This document shows, piece by piece, positions 1 through 8,083 of a stretch of 64,000 bases of DNA. The position numbers and the translations under genes were made by a program. Under the pieces are notes generated by a model. The model was not told the DNA's origin, ran no database searches, and saw nothing but the letters and a program-made list of their open reading frames with translations. How positions within the stretch are numbered: the first letter of the stretch is position 1; each line of letters starts with the position of its first letter. Origin of the DNA: an uncultured Oscillospiraceae bacterium (GTDB lineage: Bacteria; Bacillota; Clostridia; Oscillospirales; Oscillospiraceae); assembly GCA_910587255.1 (NCBI GenBank), contig CAJUKT010000073.1, positions 34,876 to 98,875 of the forward strand, written 5' to 3'.

Positions 1-1
1 T

Positions 2-853
2 ATCGCCCAGGAACTGGGGGTGTCCCGTCCGCTGGTGAGCAGGATGCTGTCTGAGGCCCGGGAACTGGGGATTGTGGAGATCACAGTTCATGAGCCGGGG
101 GCGCAGACCACCCGGCTGATGGACCGGCTGCGTCTGTCCGGATCCATCCGGGGCGGCGTGCTGGTGGAGGACGGCGAGGACAACGACGCCACAAACCGGC
201 TGCTCTCCCAGGGTGCGGTGGAGCTGCTGGGCCAGCTGGGCACCCGGCGGCTGGGGGTGGGCTGGGGTTATCTCATCGGCCAGCTGGTGACCTGGCTGGA
301 GGAAAACCCCCGGCCGGACAGCGCCGTTACCGACATATGCCCACTGGTGGGCAATGCCAGCATCCCCGCCCGAAACTACCAATCCAACGAGAATGTCCGG
401 CTGATGGCCCAGCAGCTGGGGGCTACGCCCCATTTTCTCTATCTTCCCGCCCTGCCCGACAGCCTGGAGGAAAAACAGGTGCTGTGCTCCACCGAGGTCT
501 ACCGCCAAATTTACCAGCAGTGGGAGGGGCTGGACACGGCGCTGGTCAACATCGGCGACTACCCCTCCAGCCCCGATTTCGCCTCCCTGGTGCGGTACGG
601 CAGCCTGCTCCAGCGCCAGCGGGCCTGCGGACGGATGCTGGTCTATTACTTTAACGAGGCAGGCACGGTCATTCAATCCGAGCAGGATTTTGCCATTCAG
701 ATTCCCATCGAAACCCTGCGGCAATGTCCCAATATCATCGGGGTGTGCTCTGCCAACACCAGCGTCAAGGCGCTGGAGGGCGCCCTGAGAACCGGGATAT
801 TCACACACCTGGCCGCCCGGTCAAAGCTGGTGAAGGCCCTGCTGGACAATTGA
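2..853 (+). CDS. SorC/DeoR-family sugar-binding transcriptional regulator (LsrR-like), 5' end cut off
   Basis: The reading frame is open from base 2, so the true start lies upstream; about 30 residues are missing compared with the usual 310-320 of the family. The visible N-terminus is the second half of a helix-turn-helix (AQELGVSRPLVSRMLSEARE). The rest matches the C-terminal phosphosugar-sensing domain typical of SorC/LsrR proteins, ending in LVKALLDN. A terminator follows at once, and the DhaL-DhaK-LsrF operon starts 190 bp downstream on the same strand. It is therefore the obvious candidate regulator of that operon, released by a phosphorylated ligand. Family confident; ligand unknown. 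Confidence 0.85.
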   Translation: MAQELGVSRPLVSRMLSEARELGIVEITVHEPGAQTTRLMDRLRLSGSIRGGVLVEDGEDNDATNRLLSQGAVELLGQLGTRRLGVGWGYLIGQLVTWLEENPRPDSAVTDICPLVGNASIPARNYQSNENVRLMAQQLGATPHFLYLPALPDSLEEKQVLCSTEVYRQIYQQWEGLDTALVNIGDYPSSPDFASLVRYGSLLQRQRACGRMLVYYFNEAGTVIQSEQDFAIQIPIETLRQCPNIIGVCSANTSVKALEGALRTGIFTHLAARSKLVKALLDN

Positions 854-866
854 TAACATTTGTAAC

Positions 867-900
867 TCCCCAAATTGGCCCTCCAATTTGGGGAGCCTTT
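867..900 (+). terminator. Rho-independent terminator after the SorC regulator
   Basis: An inverted repeat CTCCCCAAATTGG / CCAATTTGGGGAG is followed by CCTTTTTC. It separates the regulator transcript from the dha operon. Confidence 0.85.
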
Positions 901-967
901 TTCTGTGCATTTCACACAATTTTAAGATGCAGATTCTGTATAATTCAGGGAAAAGCGATTTACTATG

Positions 968-996
968 TTGACTTATGTAACATGATATGGTATTGT
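968..996 (+). promoter_or_regulatory. Promoter of the dhaL-dhaK-lsrF operon
   Basis: TTGACT (968-973) and TATTGT (991-996) are separated by 17 bp. The octamer ATGTAACA occurs at 975-982, inside the spacer, and again at 1007-1014 downstream. These direct repeats are candidate sites for the upstream SorC-type regulator. A perfect TATAAT at 939-944 lacks a good -35 and is a weaker alternative. Confidence 0.55.
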
Positions 997-1042
997 GTTT
1001 TTGCGAATGTAACAAATGTGAATGCGGAGGAGGTGAAACAGG

Positions 1043-1651
1043 ATGACAAAGACCGAATTCGCCGCGAGGCTGAAAAACGCCTGCGGGGCGGTGCTGTCGG
1101 CGGAGGAAGAGCTGACGGAAATTGATTCCCGGTTTGGTGACGCCGACCACGGCTTAACCATGGCCAAGATCGCCGGGGCCATTGGCCGCGCGGTGGAGCA
1201 GCCGGGAGGCGGCATCCAGTCCATGCTGGACGATGCGGCCATGGCCGTTATGACGCTGAACGGCGGCAGTGCGGTCCCCCTGTGGAACACTTGGCTGGAC
1301 GGGATGCAGGAGGGGGCCCCGGAGGGGGACGAGATCGACGTGGCGGGCCTGCAGGCCATGTTTGCCCGGGCGCTGGAGGAGCTGAACGATATGTCCGGCG
1401 CAAAGGTGGGGGACAAAACCATGATGGATGCTCTTATCCCCGCTAGCGAGGCCATCGCGGCCTACGAAGGGGCCGATGAGAGCGGCCTGTTTGAGGCTGC
1501 TGCCCGGGCTGCCGCCCAGGGGGCGGAGGACAGCAAGCAGTTTGTGTCCAAATTTGGCCGGGCCAAGAGCTACGGTGAGAAGACCATCGGCACCCCGGAC
1601 GCCGGAGCGGTGTCTATGTCTTATTTCTTCCAGGGCCTGGCGCGGGCCTGA
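1043..1651 (+). CDS. dhaL: Dihydroxyacetone kinase subunit DhaL
   Basis: This 202-residue protein has the length of the ATP/ADP-binding L subunit of bacterial dihydroxyacetone kinases. The nucleotide/magnesium motif is visible near residue 32 (GDADHGLTMAKIAG), and the all-helical DhaL fold is suggested by the Ala-rich helices. The start ATG follows GGAGGAGG at good spacing. It lies 25 bp before dhaK. No DhaM phosphotransferase subunit is present, so the phosphate donor (ATP, or PEP through a distant DhaM) cannot be told from this window. The substrate may be a ketose other than dihydroxyacetone, given the LsrF-like neighbour. Confidence 0.9.
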   Translation: MTKTEFAARLKNACGAVLSAEEELTEIDSRFGDADHGLTMAKIAGAIGRAVEQPGGGIQSMLDDAAMAVMTLNGGSAVPLWNTWLDGMQEGAPEGDEIDVAGLQAMFARALEELNDMSGAKVGDKTMMDALIPASEAIAAYEGADESGLFEAAARAAAQGAEDSKQFVSKFGRAKSYGEKTIGTPDAGAVSMSYFFQGLARA

Positions 1652-1676
1652 AATACTGTAAGGAGATGGATTCCAT

Positions 1677-2675
1677 ATGAAAATGAAGAAGTTTATCAAC
1701 GCCCCCGAGACCATCACCGACGAAGAGCTGATTGGCCTGGGGCTGGCCTATCCCGACATTCTGGATGTGGACGGCCATCTGGTCATCAGCAAGGATCTGG
1801 CCGGCGCGGACCGGGTTACCATCGTTACCTACGGCGGCTCCGGCCACGAGCCCGCCCAAGCCGGGTTTGTGGGCAGGGGGATGCTGGACATCCAGGCGGT
1901 GGGCGATATCTTTGCCGCCCCCAATGGCCAGCTGGTGTTCGACGCCATGAAGCTGGCCGATAAAGGCCATGGCGTGCTGCTGCTCACCCTGAACTATGCG
2001 GGCGACCAGCTGGCGGGCAAGCAGGCCATGAAGCTGGCGCAGAAGGCCGGTCTGAACGTGCGTCAGGTAGTCACCGGCGAGGAGATCCAGTACGATCCCA
2101 ACGGCGAGGACAATAAGCGGGGCCTGGCCGGGGCGGTGGCCCTGTATCACATCGCGGCGGCAGCGGCCAAGGAGGGCAAGAGCCTGGATGAGGTGGCCGC
2201 CATCGCCCAGCGCTATGCCGACAGCATGGCCTCCGTTACCGTCAAGTCCACCGACGCCACCCACCCCCAGAACGGCATGTCCTTCGGCGACCTGGGCGAT
2301 ACCGACCTGATGGAGATCGGCGCGGGCCAGCACGGCGAAGGCGGCGGCGTGCGGGTGCCTATGATGTCCTCCAAGGATACCGTGTCCACGGTGGCGGACG
2401 CCCTGTGCAAAAAGCTGGAGCTGAAGGCCGGAGATAAGGCGTTTGTCATGATCAATGGCTGCGGCGCTACCACCATGATGGAAATGCTGGTGCTGTTCAA
2501 GGACACGGTGGAATTCCTGAAGGCCAGGGGCGTGGAGGTCGTGGCCAGCATGGTGGGCGAGATCCTCACCGTCCAGGAGGCGGGCGGCTTCCAGATGAAC
2601 ATCGCCAAGTGGGACGAGGAATTTATCCGCCTGTGGGGCGCTCCCTGCCACACCCCCGCCTACAGCAAGGAGTGA
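1677..2675 (+). CDS. dhaK: Dihydroxyacetone kinase subunit DhaK
   Basis: This 332-residue protein is the substrate-binding K subunit, which holds the ketose covalently through a histidine hemiaminal. The substrate loop GGSGHEPAQAGFVGRGML (around residues 56-75) is intact. The covalent-binding histidine is His219 in GAGQHGEGG, at the position expected from E. coli DhaK His218; the usual GIHGE is GQHGE here. The ribosome site is AAGGAG. It follows dhaL by 25 bp and precedes the LsrF-like gene by 3 bp, so the three are translationally linked. The variant active-site loop and the context leave room for a substrate other than dihydroxyacetone. Confidence 0.9.
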   Translation: MKMKKFINAPETITDEELIGLGLAYPDILDVDGHLVISKDLAGADRVTIVTYGGSGHEPAQAGFVGRGMLDIQAVGDIFAAPNGQLVFDAMKLADKGHGVLLLTLNYAGDQLAGKQAMKLAQKAGLNVRQVVTGEEIQYDPNGEDNKRGLAGAVALYHIAAAAAKEGKSLDEVAAIAQRYADSMASVTVKSTDATHPQNGMSFGDLGDTDLMEIGAGQHGEGGGVRVPMMSSKDTVSTVADALCKKLELKAGDKAFVMINGCGATTMMEMLVLFKDTVEFLKARGVEVVASMVGEILTVQEAGGFQMNIAKWDEEFIRLWGAPCHTPAYSKE

Positions 2676-2678
2676 GCC

Positions 2679-3563
2679 ATGGCTGACAACATCGGCAACA
2701 AGGCGGCCCACGACTACCATTTGGACGTGCCCGCCGCGCAGGAGGGCTTTTACGTCAAGGGGAACGCCCACTGCGCCTGGGGCATGAAAAACCGGCTGGC
2801 CCGGATGTTCCGCCCCCAGTCCGGCAACACCGTCATGCTGGCGTTTGACCACGGCTACATCATGGGGCCCACCGCCGGGCTGGAGCGAATCGACCTGGTA
2901 ATCCCGCCCCTCATCCCCTATGTGGACGTGCTCATGGGTACCAGAGGGACTATCCGCTCCTGCGTTTCCCCGGCCGCCCCGGCGGCAAAGTGTATCCGTG
3001 TGACCTATGATTCCACTGTTCTCTATGACGACATGTCCAACGGCGGCGGCATCGCCTGCGACATCAACAGCGCCATTGAGATGAATGCCGACTGCATGGC
3101 GGTGCAGACCTTTATCGGCGCCCCCGGCGAGAGCCGGTCCCTGGAACTGCTGGCCCGCACCGCCGACGCGGGGAGCCGGTACGGCATCCCCACCCTGGGG
3201 GTGGTGGCCGTGGGCAAGGAGATGGCGCGCACGGAAAAGTTTTTCCTGCTGGCCACCCGGGTGCTGGCGGAGAACGGGGCCAATGTGGTGAAGAGCTACT
3301 ACTGCGAGGGCTTTGAGCGGGTGGCTGCCGCCTGTCCCGTCCCCATTGTCATCGCAGGCGGCAAGAAGCTGCCGGAGCTGGAGGCGCTGGAGATGGCGTA
3401 TAAGGCCATTCAGGAGGGGGCGCATGGGGTGGATATGGGCCGCAACATTTTCCAGTCCGATTCCCCCGCCGGCATGGCCCAGGCCATCGGCAGGGTGGTG
3501 CACGAGGGCTTTACCCCCGCCCAGGCATATGAGGTCTATCAGGAAGTGAAAAATCAGCGGTAA
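2679..3563 (+). CDS. lsrF: LsrF-like 3-hydroxy-5-phosphonooxypentane-2,4-dione thiolase / class I aldolase
   Basis: The 294-residue protein has the length and motifs of LsrF, the last enzyme of phospho-AI-2 breakdown, which transfers an acetyl group to CoA. Motifs include AFDHGYIMGP near residue 52 and the Schiff-base lysine in NVVKSYYCEGF (Lys205, matching LsrF Lys203). The start lies 3 bp after the dhaK stop, within one operon. LsrABC, LsrK and LsrG are absent from the window. Related DeoC/FbaB-type aldolases of unknown substrate cannot be excluded, so the reaction is inferred from family. Confidence 0.8.
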   Translation: MADNIGNKAAHDYHLDVPAAQEGFYVKGNAHCAWGMKNRLARMFRPQSGNTVMLAFDHGYIMGPTAGLERIDLVIPPLIPYVDVLMGTRGTIRSCVSPAAPAAKCIRVTYDSTVLYDDMSNGGGIACDINSAIEMNADCMAVQTFIGAPGESRSLELLARTADAGSRYGIPTLGVVAVGKEMARTEKFFLLATRVLAENGANVVKSYYCEGFERVAAACPVPIVIAGGKKLPELEALEMAYKAIQEGAHGVDMGRNIFQSDSPAGMAQAIGRVVHEGFTPAQAYEVYQEVKNQR

Positions 3564-3570
3564 CTACATA

Positions 3571-3732
3571 AATAGGGAGGGCCCGAAGGGCCCTCCCCGC
3601 AGCGCGAAAGACCAACGCCGCTCCCATCGGGCGAGGATGGGAGCGAAGTCCCTCGCGGCAGTTATTATACACCATCGGCTCCAAAATTGCAACGCGGGGG
3701 ACCCATTTTATTTTGAGAAAGGGGTCCGTCCC
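3571..3732 (+). other. Structured leader between lsrF and the DUF1097 gene
   Basis: Three inverted repeats lie here: GGGAGGGCCC/GGGCCCTCCC (3577-3596), GCTCCCATC/GATGGGAGC (about 3620-3642), and a short GGACCC/GGGTCC pair just before the start codon that may cover the ribosome site. No clear U-tract is present, so these are not convincing terminators. The region may be an mRNA leader, but I recognise no known riboswitch. Confidence 0.4.
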
Positions 3733-4251
3733 ATGAACGCAAAAAAATACCTGCCCATCGCTCTTTTTATCGGCCTCCAGGCATTTGCCCTTCAGGCCCT
3801 CGATCAGGCAATCTGCGCCAACATCCCGCCCCTTGCCGCCGGAGGCGGCTGGATCTCCTTCCAGGCCTGGGCCATGTATTTCCTGGGCGGCTGTACGCCC
3901 AAGGGGGGCGCGCGGGCGCTGATCGGCTATGGGATCGGTATGGCCGCGTCCATCGCCATCATGGTGGGCGGCGGCGCGCTGGGGGCGCTGGGCTTCTGGG
4001 CCATGCCCGTCATCCTGCTGATCCTGGTGCCCATCATCCTATATCTGGATATCGCGCCTGAGATGGTCAATTTTGTTCCCGCCGTGTTTGTGGGGGCGGG
4101 CGTGTACTTCGGCGTGATGAGCTATATTCCCGGCGCTGATTTTGTCAACGCATTTATCTCCGAGGGAGTGTACTGCGTGATCGGCCTGCTGTTCGGCTTT
4201 ATCACCATCACCTTCCGGGGCTGGTACGAGAAAAAGTACGTCAATCAGTAA
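3733..4251 (+). CDS. DUF1097-family inner membrane protein (YcdZ-like)
   Basis: This is a 172-residue very hydrophobic protein with about five membrane segments. It begins MNAKKYLPIALFIGLQAFA and contains FLGGCTPKGG and IAPEMVNFVPAVFVG, as seen in DUF1097 proteins. The ATG at 3733 follows GAGAAAGGGG; a longer upstream reading frame has no ribosome site. It lies downstream of the Dha/Lsr-like operon on the same strand and may be a transporter or permease accessory for the same substrate. That role is inference from position; the family has no proven function. Confidence 0.7.
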   Translation: MNAKKYLPIALFIGLQAFALQALDQAICANIPPLAAGGGWISFQAWAMYFLGGCTPKGGARALIGYGIGMAASIAIMVGGGALGALGFWAMPVILLILVPIILYLDIAPEMVNFVPAVFVGAGVYFGVMSYIPGADFVNAFISEGVYCVIGLLFGFITITFRGWYEKKYVNQ

Positions 4252-4252
4252 G

Positions 4253-4411
4253 AAACTGTACCAATAGCCTCAGCACCCAGCTTTACGGCCCAAATTGCCC
4301 ACCGGCTGCGTTGAAAAATCTTGAAATACACCAAGTATTCCCACGATTTTTCGTCTTGCCACCGGCAATTTTGGCTCGCCAATCTGAATACTTCGGCTAT
4401 TGGTACAGCTT
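4253..4411. repeat. MITE-like palindromic element
   Basis: Fourteen-base terminal inverted repeats CTGTACCAATAGCC (4256-4269) and GGCTATTGGTACAG (4395-4408) bound a sequence that folds back on itself. Inner pairs include AAATTGCC/GGCAATTTT and GAAAAATC/GATTTTTC. No open frame of note lies inside. The 155-bp size, nested palindrome and lack of coding capacity fit a non-autonomous miniature element or REP-type repeat. Confidence 0.65.
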
Positions 4412-4451
4412 CTAATTCACAGGCTCTGCCTGTTATTAAGGAGGAAAAACC

Positions 4452-4775
4452 ATGTCCGCTGAGTATATGCACATCGGAATCCCCATCACCAACCGCAAGC
4501 CCAACATGGTCTACAACGAGGGGGCCAAGTTCTGGGTGAGCAATGTGGACGACTACGACTACAAAATCGAGTACCTGAAATTTGAGGAGGGCACCCCTTT
4601 TCCCGAGGAAATCCACCGCCACCCCCATGTAGCCTATAAGGTGGACGACCTGGAGAAGTACATCGCCGATGCGGACAGCGTGATCTGCGGCCCCATGGAG
4701 GCCAACGAGAAGGGCGACCGGCTGGCTTTCGTTTGGAAGGATGGAGCCATTCTGGAGCTGTATCAGGAGGCGTAA
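4452..4775 (+). CDS. Small VOC/glyoxalase-like protein
   Basis: The protein has 107 residues, about one VOC-type beta-alpha-beta-beta-beta module pair. A histidine-rich turn EEIHRHPHVAYKVDDLEKYI and a C-terminal glutamate in DGAILELYQEA could be metal ligands. The ribosome site AAGGAGG stands 8 bp before ATG. It is the last gene of the left cluster, after a palindromic element, and ends before a strong terminator. It may process the same dicarbonyl-like substrate as the LsrF-type enzyme; this is inference, and the VOC assignment itself is moderate. Confidence 0.55.
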   Translation: MSAEYMHIGIPITNRKPNMVYNEGAKFWVSNVDDYDYKIEYLKFEEGTPFPEEIHRHPHVAYKVDDLEKYIADADSVICGPMEANEKGDRLAFVWKDGAILELYQEA

Positions 4776-4804
4776 GCCGGTATTGTAAAACTGCATATGC
4801 AGGG

Positions 4805-4842
4805 GCAAGGGTGTGCGATCCCGCATACCCTTGCTTTGTTTT
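4805..4842 (+). terminator. Rho-independent terminator after the VOC-like gene
   Basis: The hairpin GCAAGGGT...ACCCTTGC (4805-4834) is extended by TGCG/CGCA and followed by TTTGTTTT. Confidence 0.8.
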
Positions 4843-4903
4843 CCGGCACTTCAAACACGGCGTTTCCCAGGCTGGTATCCCGCGCCTTCGGGCAGTACCG
4901 GCG

Positions 4904-5242
4904 TTAAAGCCTCCTGGCGCCGGGGGTTTCCAGCAGGCACAGCTCACAGAGCGTTTCTAGCTCCTGCATGTGATCCTCCTTTGGGTCGTCGTATTCCAGA
5001 CAGGCCGCCGTTTGGAGAACAAAAGCGTCCTGGCCATATTGTGTCCAAAGGGCTTGCAGCCGTTTATTGGGGCAGCTCCCCGCAGAGAGCTGAAAGCGGA
5101 TACGGTTGAATTTTGCGGGGATATCTGCGGCAGGCATTAAAAATATCTCACCGGCAGGGCGGCAGTGGAAGGAGATCACCCCCATCTCCGGGCGGCGGTC
5201 CTTGTAGGCATTCAAAAGCTCTTTTTTTCTTTCTGTGACCAT
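4904..5242 (-). CDS. GIY-YIG nuclease family protein
   Basis: This 112-residue protein starts MVTERKKELLNAYKDRRPEM and contains MGVISFHCRPAGEIFL, NRIRFQLSAGSCPNKRLQ and LEYDDPKEDHMQELETL. The pattern is shared by small Firmicute proteins annotated as GIY-YIG family, although the GIY and YIG residues themselves are not recognisable. GAGGTGAGAA precedes the ATG at 5242; the longer upstream frame has no ribosome site. It is convergent with the VOC-like gene. Enzymatic activity is doubtful without the catalytic motif. Confidence 0.6.
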   Translation of the reverse strand: MVTERKKELLNAYKDRRPEMGVISFHCRPAGEIFLMPAADIPAKFNRIRFQLSAGSCPNKRLQALWTQYGQDAFVLQTAACLEYDDPKEDHMQELETLCELCLLETPGARRL

Positions 5243-5346
5243 ATTTCTCACCTCGCAAGACATTTTACCCCATTCAGCCCGCAAAAACAATCTACGATGC
5301 GTTGATTTTTGCCGCTGAGGACTTGCCAACAGCCATTACGAAATTC

Positions 5347-5375
5347 TTGATATATAGAAAAAAATGAGCTATACT
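5347..5375 (+). promoter_or_regulatory. Promoter of the chemotaxis receptor gene
   Basis: TTGATA (5347-5352) and TATACT (5370-5375) stand 17 bp apart, about 95 bp before the start codon. Confidence 0.7.
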
Positions 5376-5471
5376 ACCCGTTGGAGATGGGGCTGGATTC
5401 GCTGCGCGGCTTTGGCCCCGGGAATTTGGAGGGCGCCGTGCCCAAAACCTTTTCCGATGGAGGAAGTTTTC

Positions 5472-7499
5472 ATGGGATTTATAGAAAACAAAAAACTTGC
5501 TGCGCGAATTGGGATTGCTACAACCGTTATCACTCTGGTGGGGATGGCGCTGCTCTGGCTGGTCGTATCCACCAACGCCGCTTCTGTGGTCAAAAACGAT
5601 ATCACCAACCAAATGACTGACGCCGTGGAATCCAGAGCCGCTATCATTGACGCATACGTGCTCTCCGCGGAAGAATATATGGCCGCCTTTGCCCTGGGCA
5701 GCGAGGTTCGTGACCTGCTTCTAAACCCGGACGACCCGGCCCTGCTTGCAAAGGCACAAAAGTATACGGAGGATTTTGCGGCAACCAAAGGGGTGTTTGA
5801 AGGGCTGTACATCGCCACCCCGGTCACCCATGTCCTGACCCACACCTCACAGGGGGCTATCGGGATGACCACCCGTACGGGGGATTCCCTGAAAACCTTT
5901 CAAGACACCATTCTGGCCCAGCAGCGGCTGACCAATCTGGGCATTATGCAGTCCCCGGGCACAGGCAGTATGATTTTATCCATGTACTACCCCATTTTTG
6001 AGGGAGAGCGGTGCATCGGCTACGTGGGGGCGGGTGTCTATGCCAGTCACCTGATGGACTCGCTGCTGAATCTGGATATCAAGGGCCTGCCCGACAGCGA
6101 ATATGTATTCCTGAATGTGGATACGGGCGTGTATCTGTACCATGAGGACGATTCGCTTTTGAATACTGAAACCACCGACGCCGGATACCGGGAGATTATC
6201 AAGCGCATTCAGGCGGACGGCAGCACCCAGGCCAATACATATTCCTACCGGGGTGAGGATGGGGTCCAACAGCTGGTGGTGTATAAGTTTCTGAAGGACC
6301 GAGGCTGGGTGTTTATGGTTCGAGACAACGCAACCGAGGTCTACGGCACTGTGACCAACGTACGCATTTTGGTGGGTGTGCTGTGCGCGGTGACTGCCGT
6401 GGCCGTCATCCTGCTCACCCTGCTGCTCCTGCGCCGGGAGGGCAGGGAGCTCATGGTGGTGGAGCGCGCCATTGGGCGCCTGGGGGATCTGAACCTATCC
6501 GCAGACCAGGAGCTGGAGCCATTCTATGGCCGGTCGGATGAGATCGGCATGATCGCCCAGACCACTCACCGGGTCTGCGGCTGTCTGAGGCAGACCATTG
6601 ACGATGTGGGACGCATCCTGGGTGAGATGGCTGATGGTAATTTTGCCGTCGATGTTACCGAGAACGAGTCCTATTATATTGGGGACTTCAAGGTTTTGTC
6701 CACCAGCCTGCAGTCCATCCACGCCAATCTGGTGAACGTGATCCGTGATATTTCCCAGGTGGCCGGCGAAGTGGGCGCCAGCGCGGTTCGGGTTTCTACG
6801 GACGCGCAGGCCCTGGCCCAGGGTACAACGGAGCAGGCCGCCTCGGTTGACGGCGTCGTGACAAATGTGAGCGCCATCACGGCCCAGATCCAGACCAGCA
6901 CCGTGCGATGCGGCAGCGCCAGCGCGCTGGTGGATCAGGCCACTGGCTACGCGGCTGAGGCGGACACAAAAATGGAGCAGCTGACTGCGGCCACCAGGAA
7001 CATCGACCAGTCCTCCGCCCAGATCGGAACGATTATCAAGACCATCGAGGACATCGCGTTTCAGACCAATATTCTGGCGCTGAACGCCGCAGTAGAGGCC
7101 GCCCGTGCCGGAAGTGCGGGAAAGGGCTTTTCTGTGGTGGCGGATGAGGTTCGCAATTTGGCCGCTAAATCCGCTTCAGCCGCGCAGAATACCAATGAGC
7201 TGATCAGCCGGTCCATCCAGAGCGCCAAATCTGGAACAGAATCTACAGATCTGGAAGTTTCTGCCATGCAGGATATCGATAGCTGCATTCAGTCTATCAA
7301 AACCTTGATGGATGAGATTGCCGCCGCCAGTGTTCAGCAGTCGGAGATGATCTCGCTGGTGGAAACAGGAATTAAGGAGATCTCGGCGGTGGTGCAGGAT
7401 AACTCTACCGCCGCGGAAAAAAGCGCCGCAGTCTCCAAGGAGCTGTCCCAGCAGGCACGGACCCTGAACAGTCTCATCAGCCGGTTCCGAATTCAATAA
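5472..7499 (+). CDS. Methyl-accepting chemotaxis protein
   Basis: This is a 675-residue receptor. An N-terminal membrane segment (about residues 10-33) is followed by a roughly 260-residue extracellular Cache-like sensor, a second membrane segment around residue 300 (ILVGVLCAVTAVAVILLTLLLL), a HAMP region and a cytoplasmic signalling domain. The highly conserved tip reads EDIAFQTNILALNAAVEAAR, which binds CheA/CheW. The ATG at 5472 follows GGAGGAAG; the 36 codons upstream in frame are not protein-like. It stands alone between a promoter and a strong terminator. The ligand is unknown. No flagellar genes are in the window. Confidence 0.93.
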   Translation: MGFIENKKLAARIGIATTVITLVGMALLWLVVSTNAASVVKNDITNQMTDAVESRAAIIDAYVLSAEEYMAAFALGSEVRDLLLNPDDPALLAKAQKYTEDFAATKGVFEGLYIATPVTHVLTHTSQGAIGMTTRTGDSLKTFQDTILAQQRLTNLGIMQSPGTGSMILSMYYPIFEGERCIGYVGAGVYASHLMDSLLNLDIKGLPDSEYVFLNVDTGVYLYHEDDSLLNTETTDAGYREIIKRIQADGSTQANTYSYRGEDGVQQLVVYKFLKDRGWVFMVRDNATEVYGTVTNVRILVGVLCAVTAVAVILLTLLLLRREGRELMVVERAIGRLGDLNLSADQELEPFYGRSDEIGMIAQTTHRVCGCLRQTIDDVGRILGEMADGNFAVDVTENESYYIGDFKVLSTSLQSIHANLVNVIRDISQVAGEVGASAVRVSTDAQALAQGTTEQAASVDGVVTNVSAITAQIQTSTVRCGSASALVDQATGYAAEADTKMEQLTAATRNIDQSSAQIGTIIKTIEDIAFQTNILALNAAVEAARAGSAGKGFSVVADEVRNLAAKSASAAQNTNELISRSIQSAKSGTESTDLEVSAMQDIDSCIQSIKTLMDEIAAASVQQSEMISLVETGIKEISAVVQDNSTAAEKSAAVSKELSQQARTLNSLISRFRIQ

Positions 7500-7506
7500 G
7501 TGAAAA

Positions 7507-7558
7507 CCGGCCTGCCGTCCCCACCCTCTGAAGGTGGGGACGGCAGGCCGGTATCTTT
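7507..7558 (+). terminator. Rho-independent terminator after the chemotaxis receptor
   Basis: A perfect long stem of about 19 bp (CCGGCCTGCCGTCCCCACC with its complement, 7507-7551) has a short loop and is followed by TATCTTTT. Confidence 0.9.
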
Positions 7559-7639
7559 TCGCGTAAAAAACGAAGATATCGCCTCAAAGTTGAGAACAGC
7601 TAAAAAGTCAGTTCCGCCCTAAACGCCAGGATCTTTTGC

Positions 7640-8083
7640 TCATTCGCCGTGATGGTCGTGTTCGTGACAACAGGAGCAGTCGCCACTGCAGAACTGTTCA
7701 GGCTCGTAGGCAATGCCGTTCTTATCGTAATAGTCCTTGATGGCGGCGCGCACCGCTTCCTCAGCCAGGACGGAACAGTGGATCTTATGGGCGGGCAGGC
7801 CGTCCAGCGCCTCCACCACGGCCTGGTTGGTGAGGGACAGGGCCTCGTCCACCTGCTTGCCTTTGATGAGCTCGGTGGCCATGGAGCTGGTGGCAATGGC
7901 ACTGCCGCAGCCAAAGGTCTCGAACTTCACGTCCACGATGATTCCGTCCTCGATTTTGAGGTACATTTTCATGATATCGCCGCACTTGGCGTTACCCACC
8001 TCTCCTACGCCGTCGGCATCGGCGATCTCGCCTACGTTGCGGGGATTACGAAAATGATCCATCACCTTTTCACTGTATAACAT
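7640..8083 (-). CDS. nifU: Iron-sulfur cluster scaffold protein NifU/IscU
   Basis: This 147-residue scaffold assembles Fe-S clusters from sulfur delivered by the neighbouring desulfurase. The three cluster cysteines are Cys34 (NAKCGD), Cys59 (FGCGSA) and Cys103 (KIHCSV), with the conserved Asp36. The C-terminus adds a Cys/His-rich tail (FCSGDCSCCHEHDHHGE), common in Clostridia and perhaps an extra metal site. The start codon lies inside the 3' end of nifS (14-bp overlap), so the two are translationally coupled. Confidence 0.95.
   Translation of the reverse strand: MLYSEKVMDHFRNPRNVGEIADADGVGEVGNAKCGDIMKMYLKIEDGIIVDVKFETFGCGSAIATSSMATELIKGKQVDEALSLTNQAVVEALDGLPAHKIHCSVLAEEAVRAAIKDYYDKNGIAYEPEQFCSGDCSCCHEHDHHGE

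Noticed and set aside
1614..3503. A 629-codon minus-strand frame opposite dhaK and lsrF
   Set aside because: It lies wholly over clear genes and is rich in His, Gly and Leu, as expected from GC-rich antisense.
3577..3596. GGGAGGGCCC hairpin as terminator of the dha/lsr operon
   Set aside because: The stem is strong but lacks a U-tract, so read-through into the DUF1097 gene is possible.
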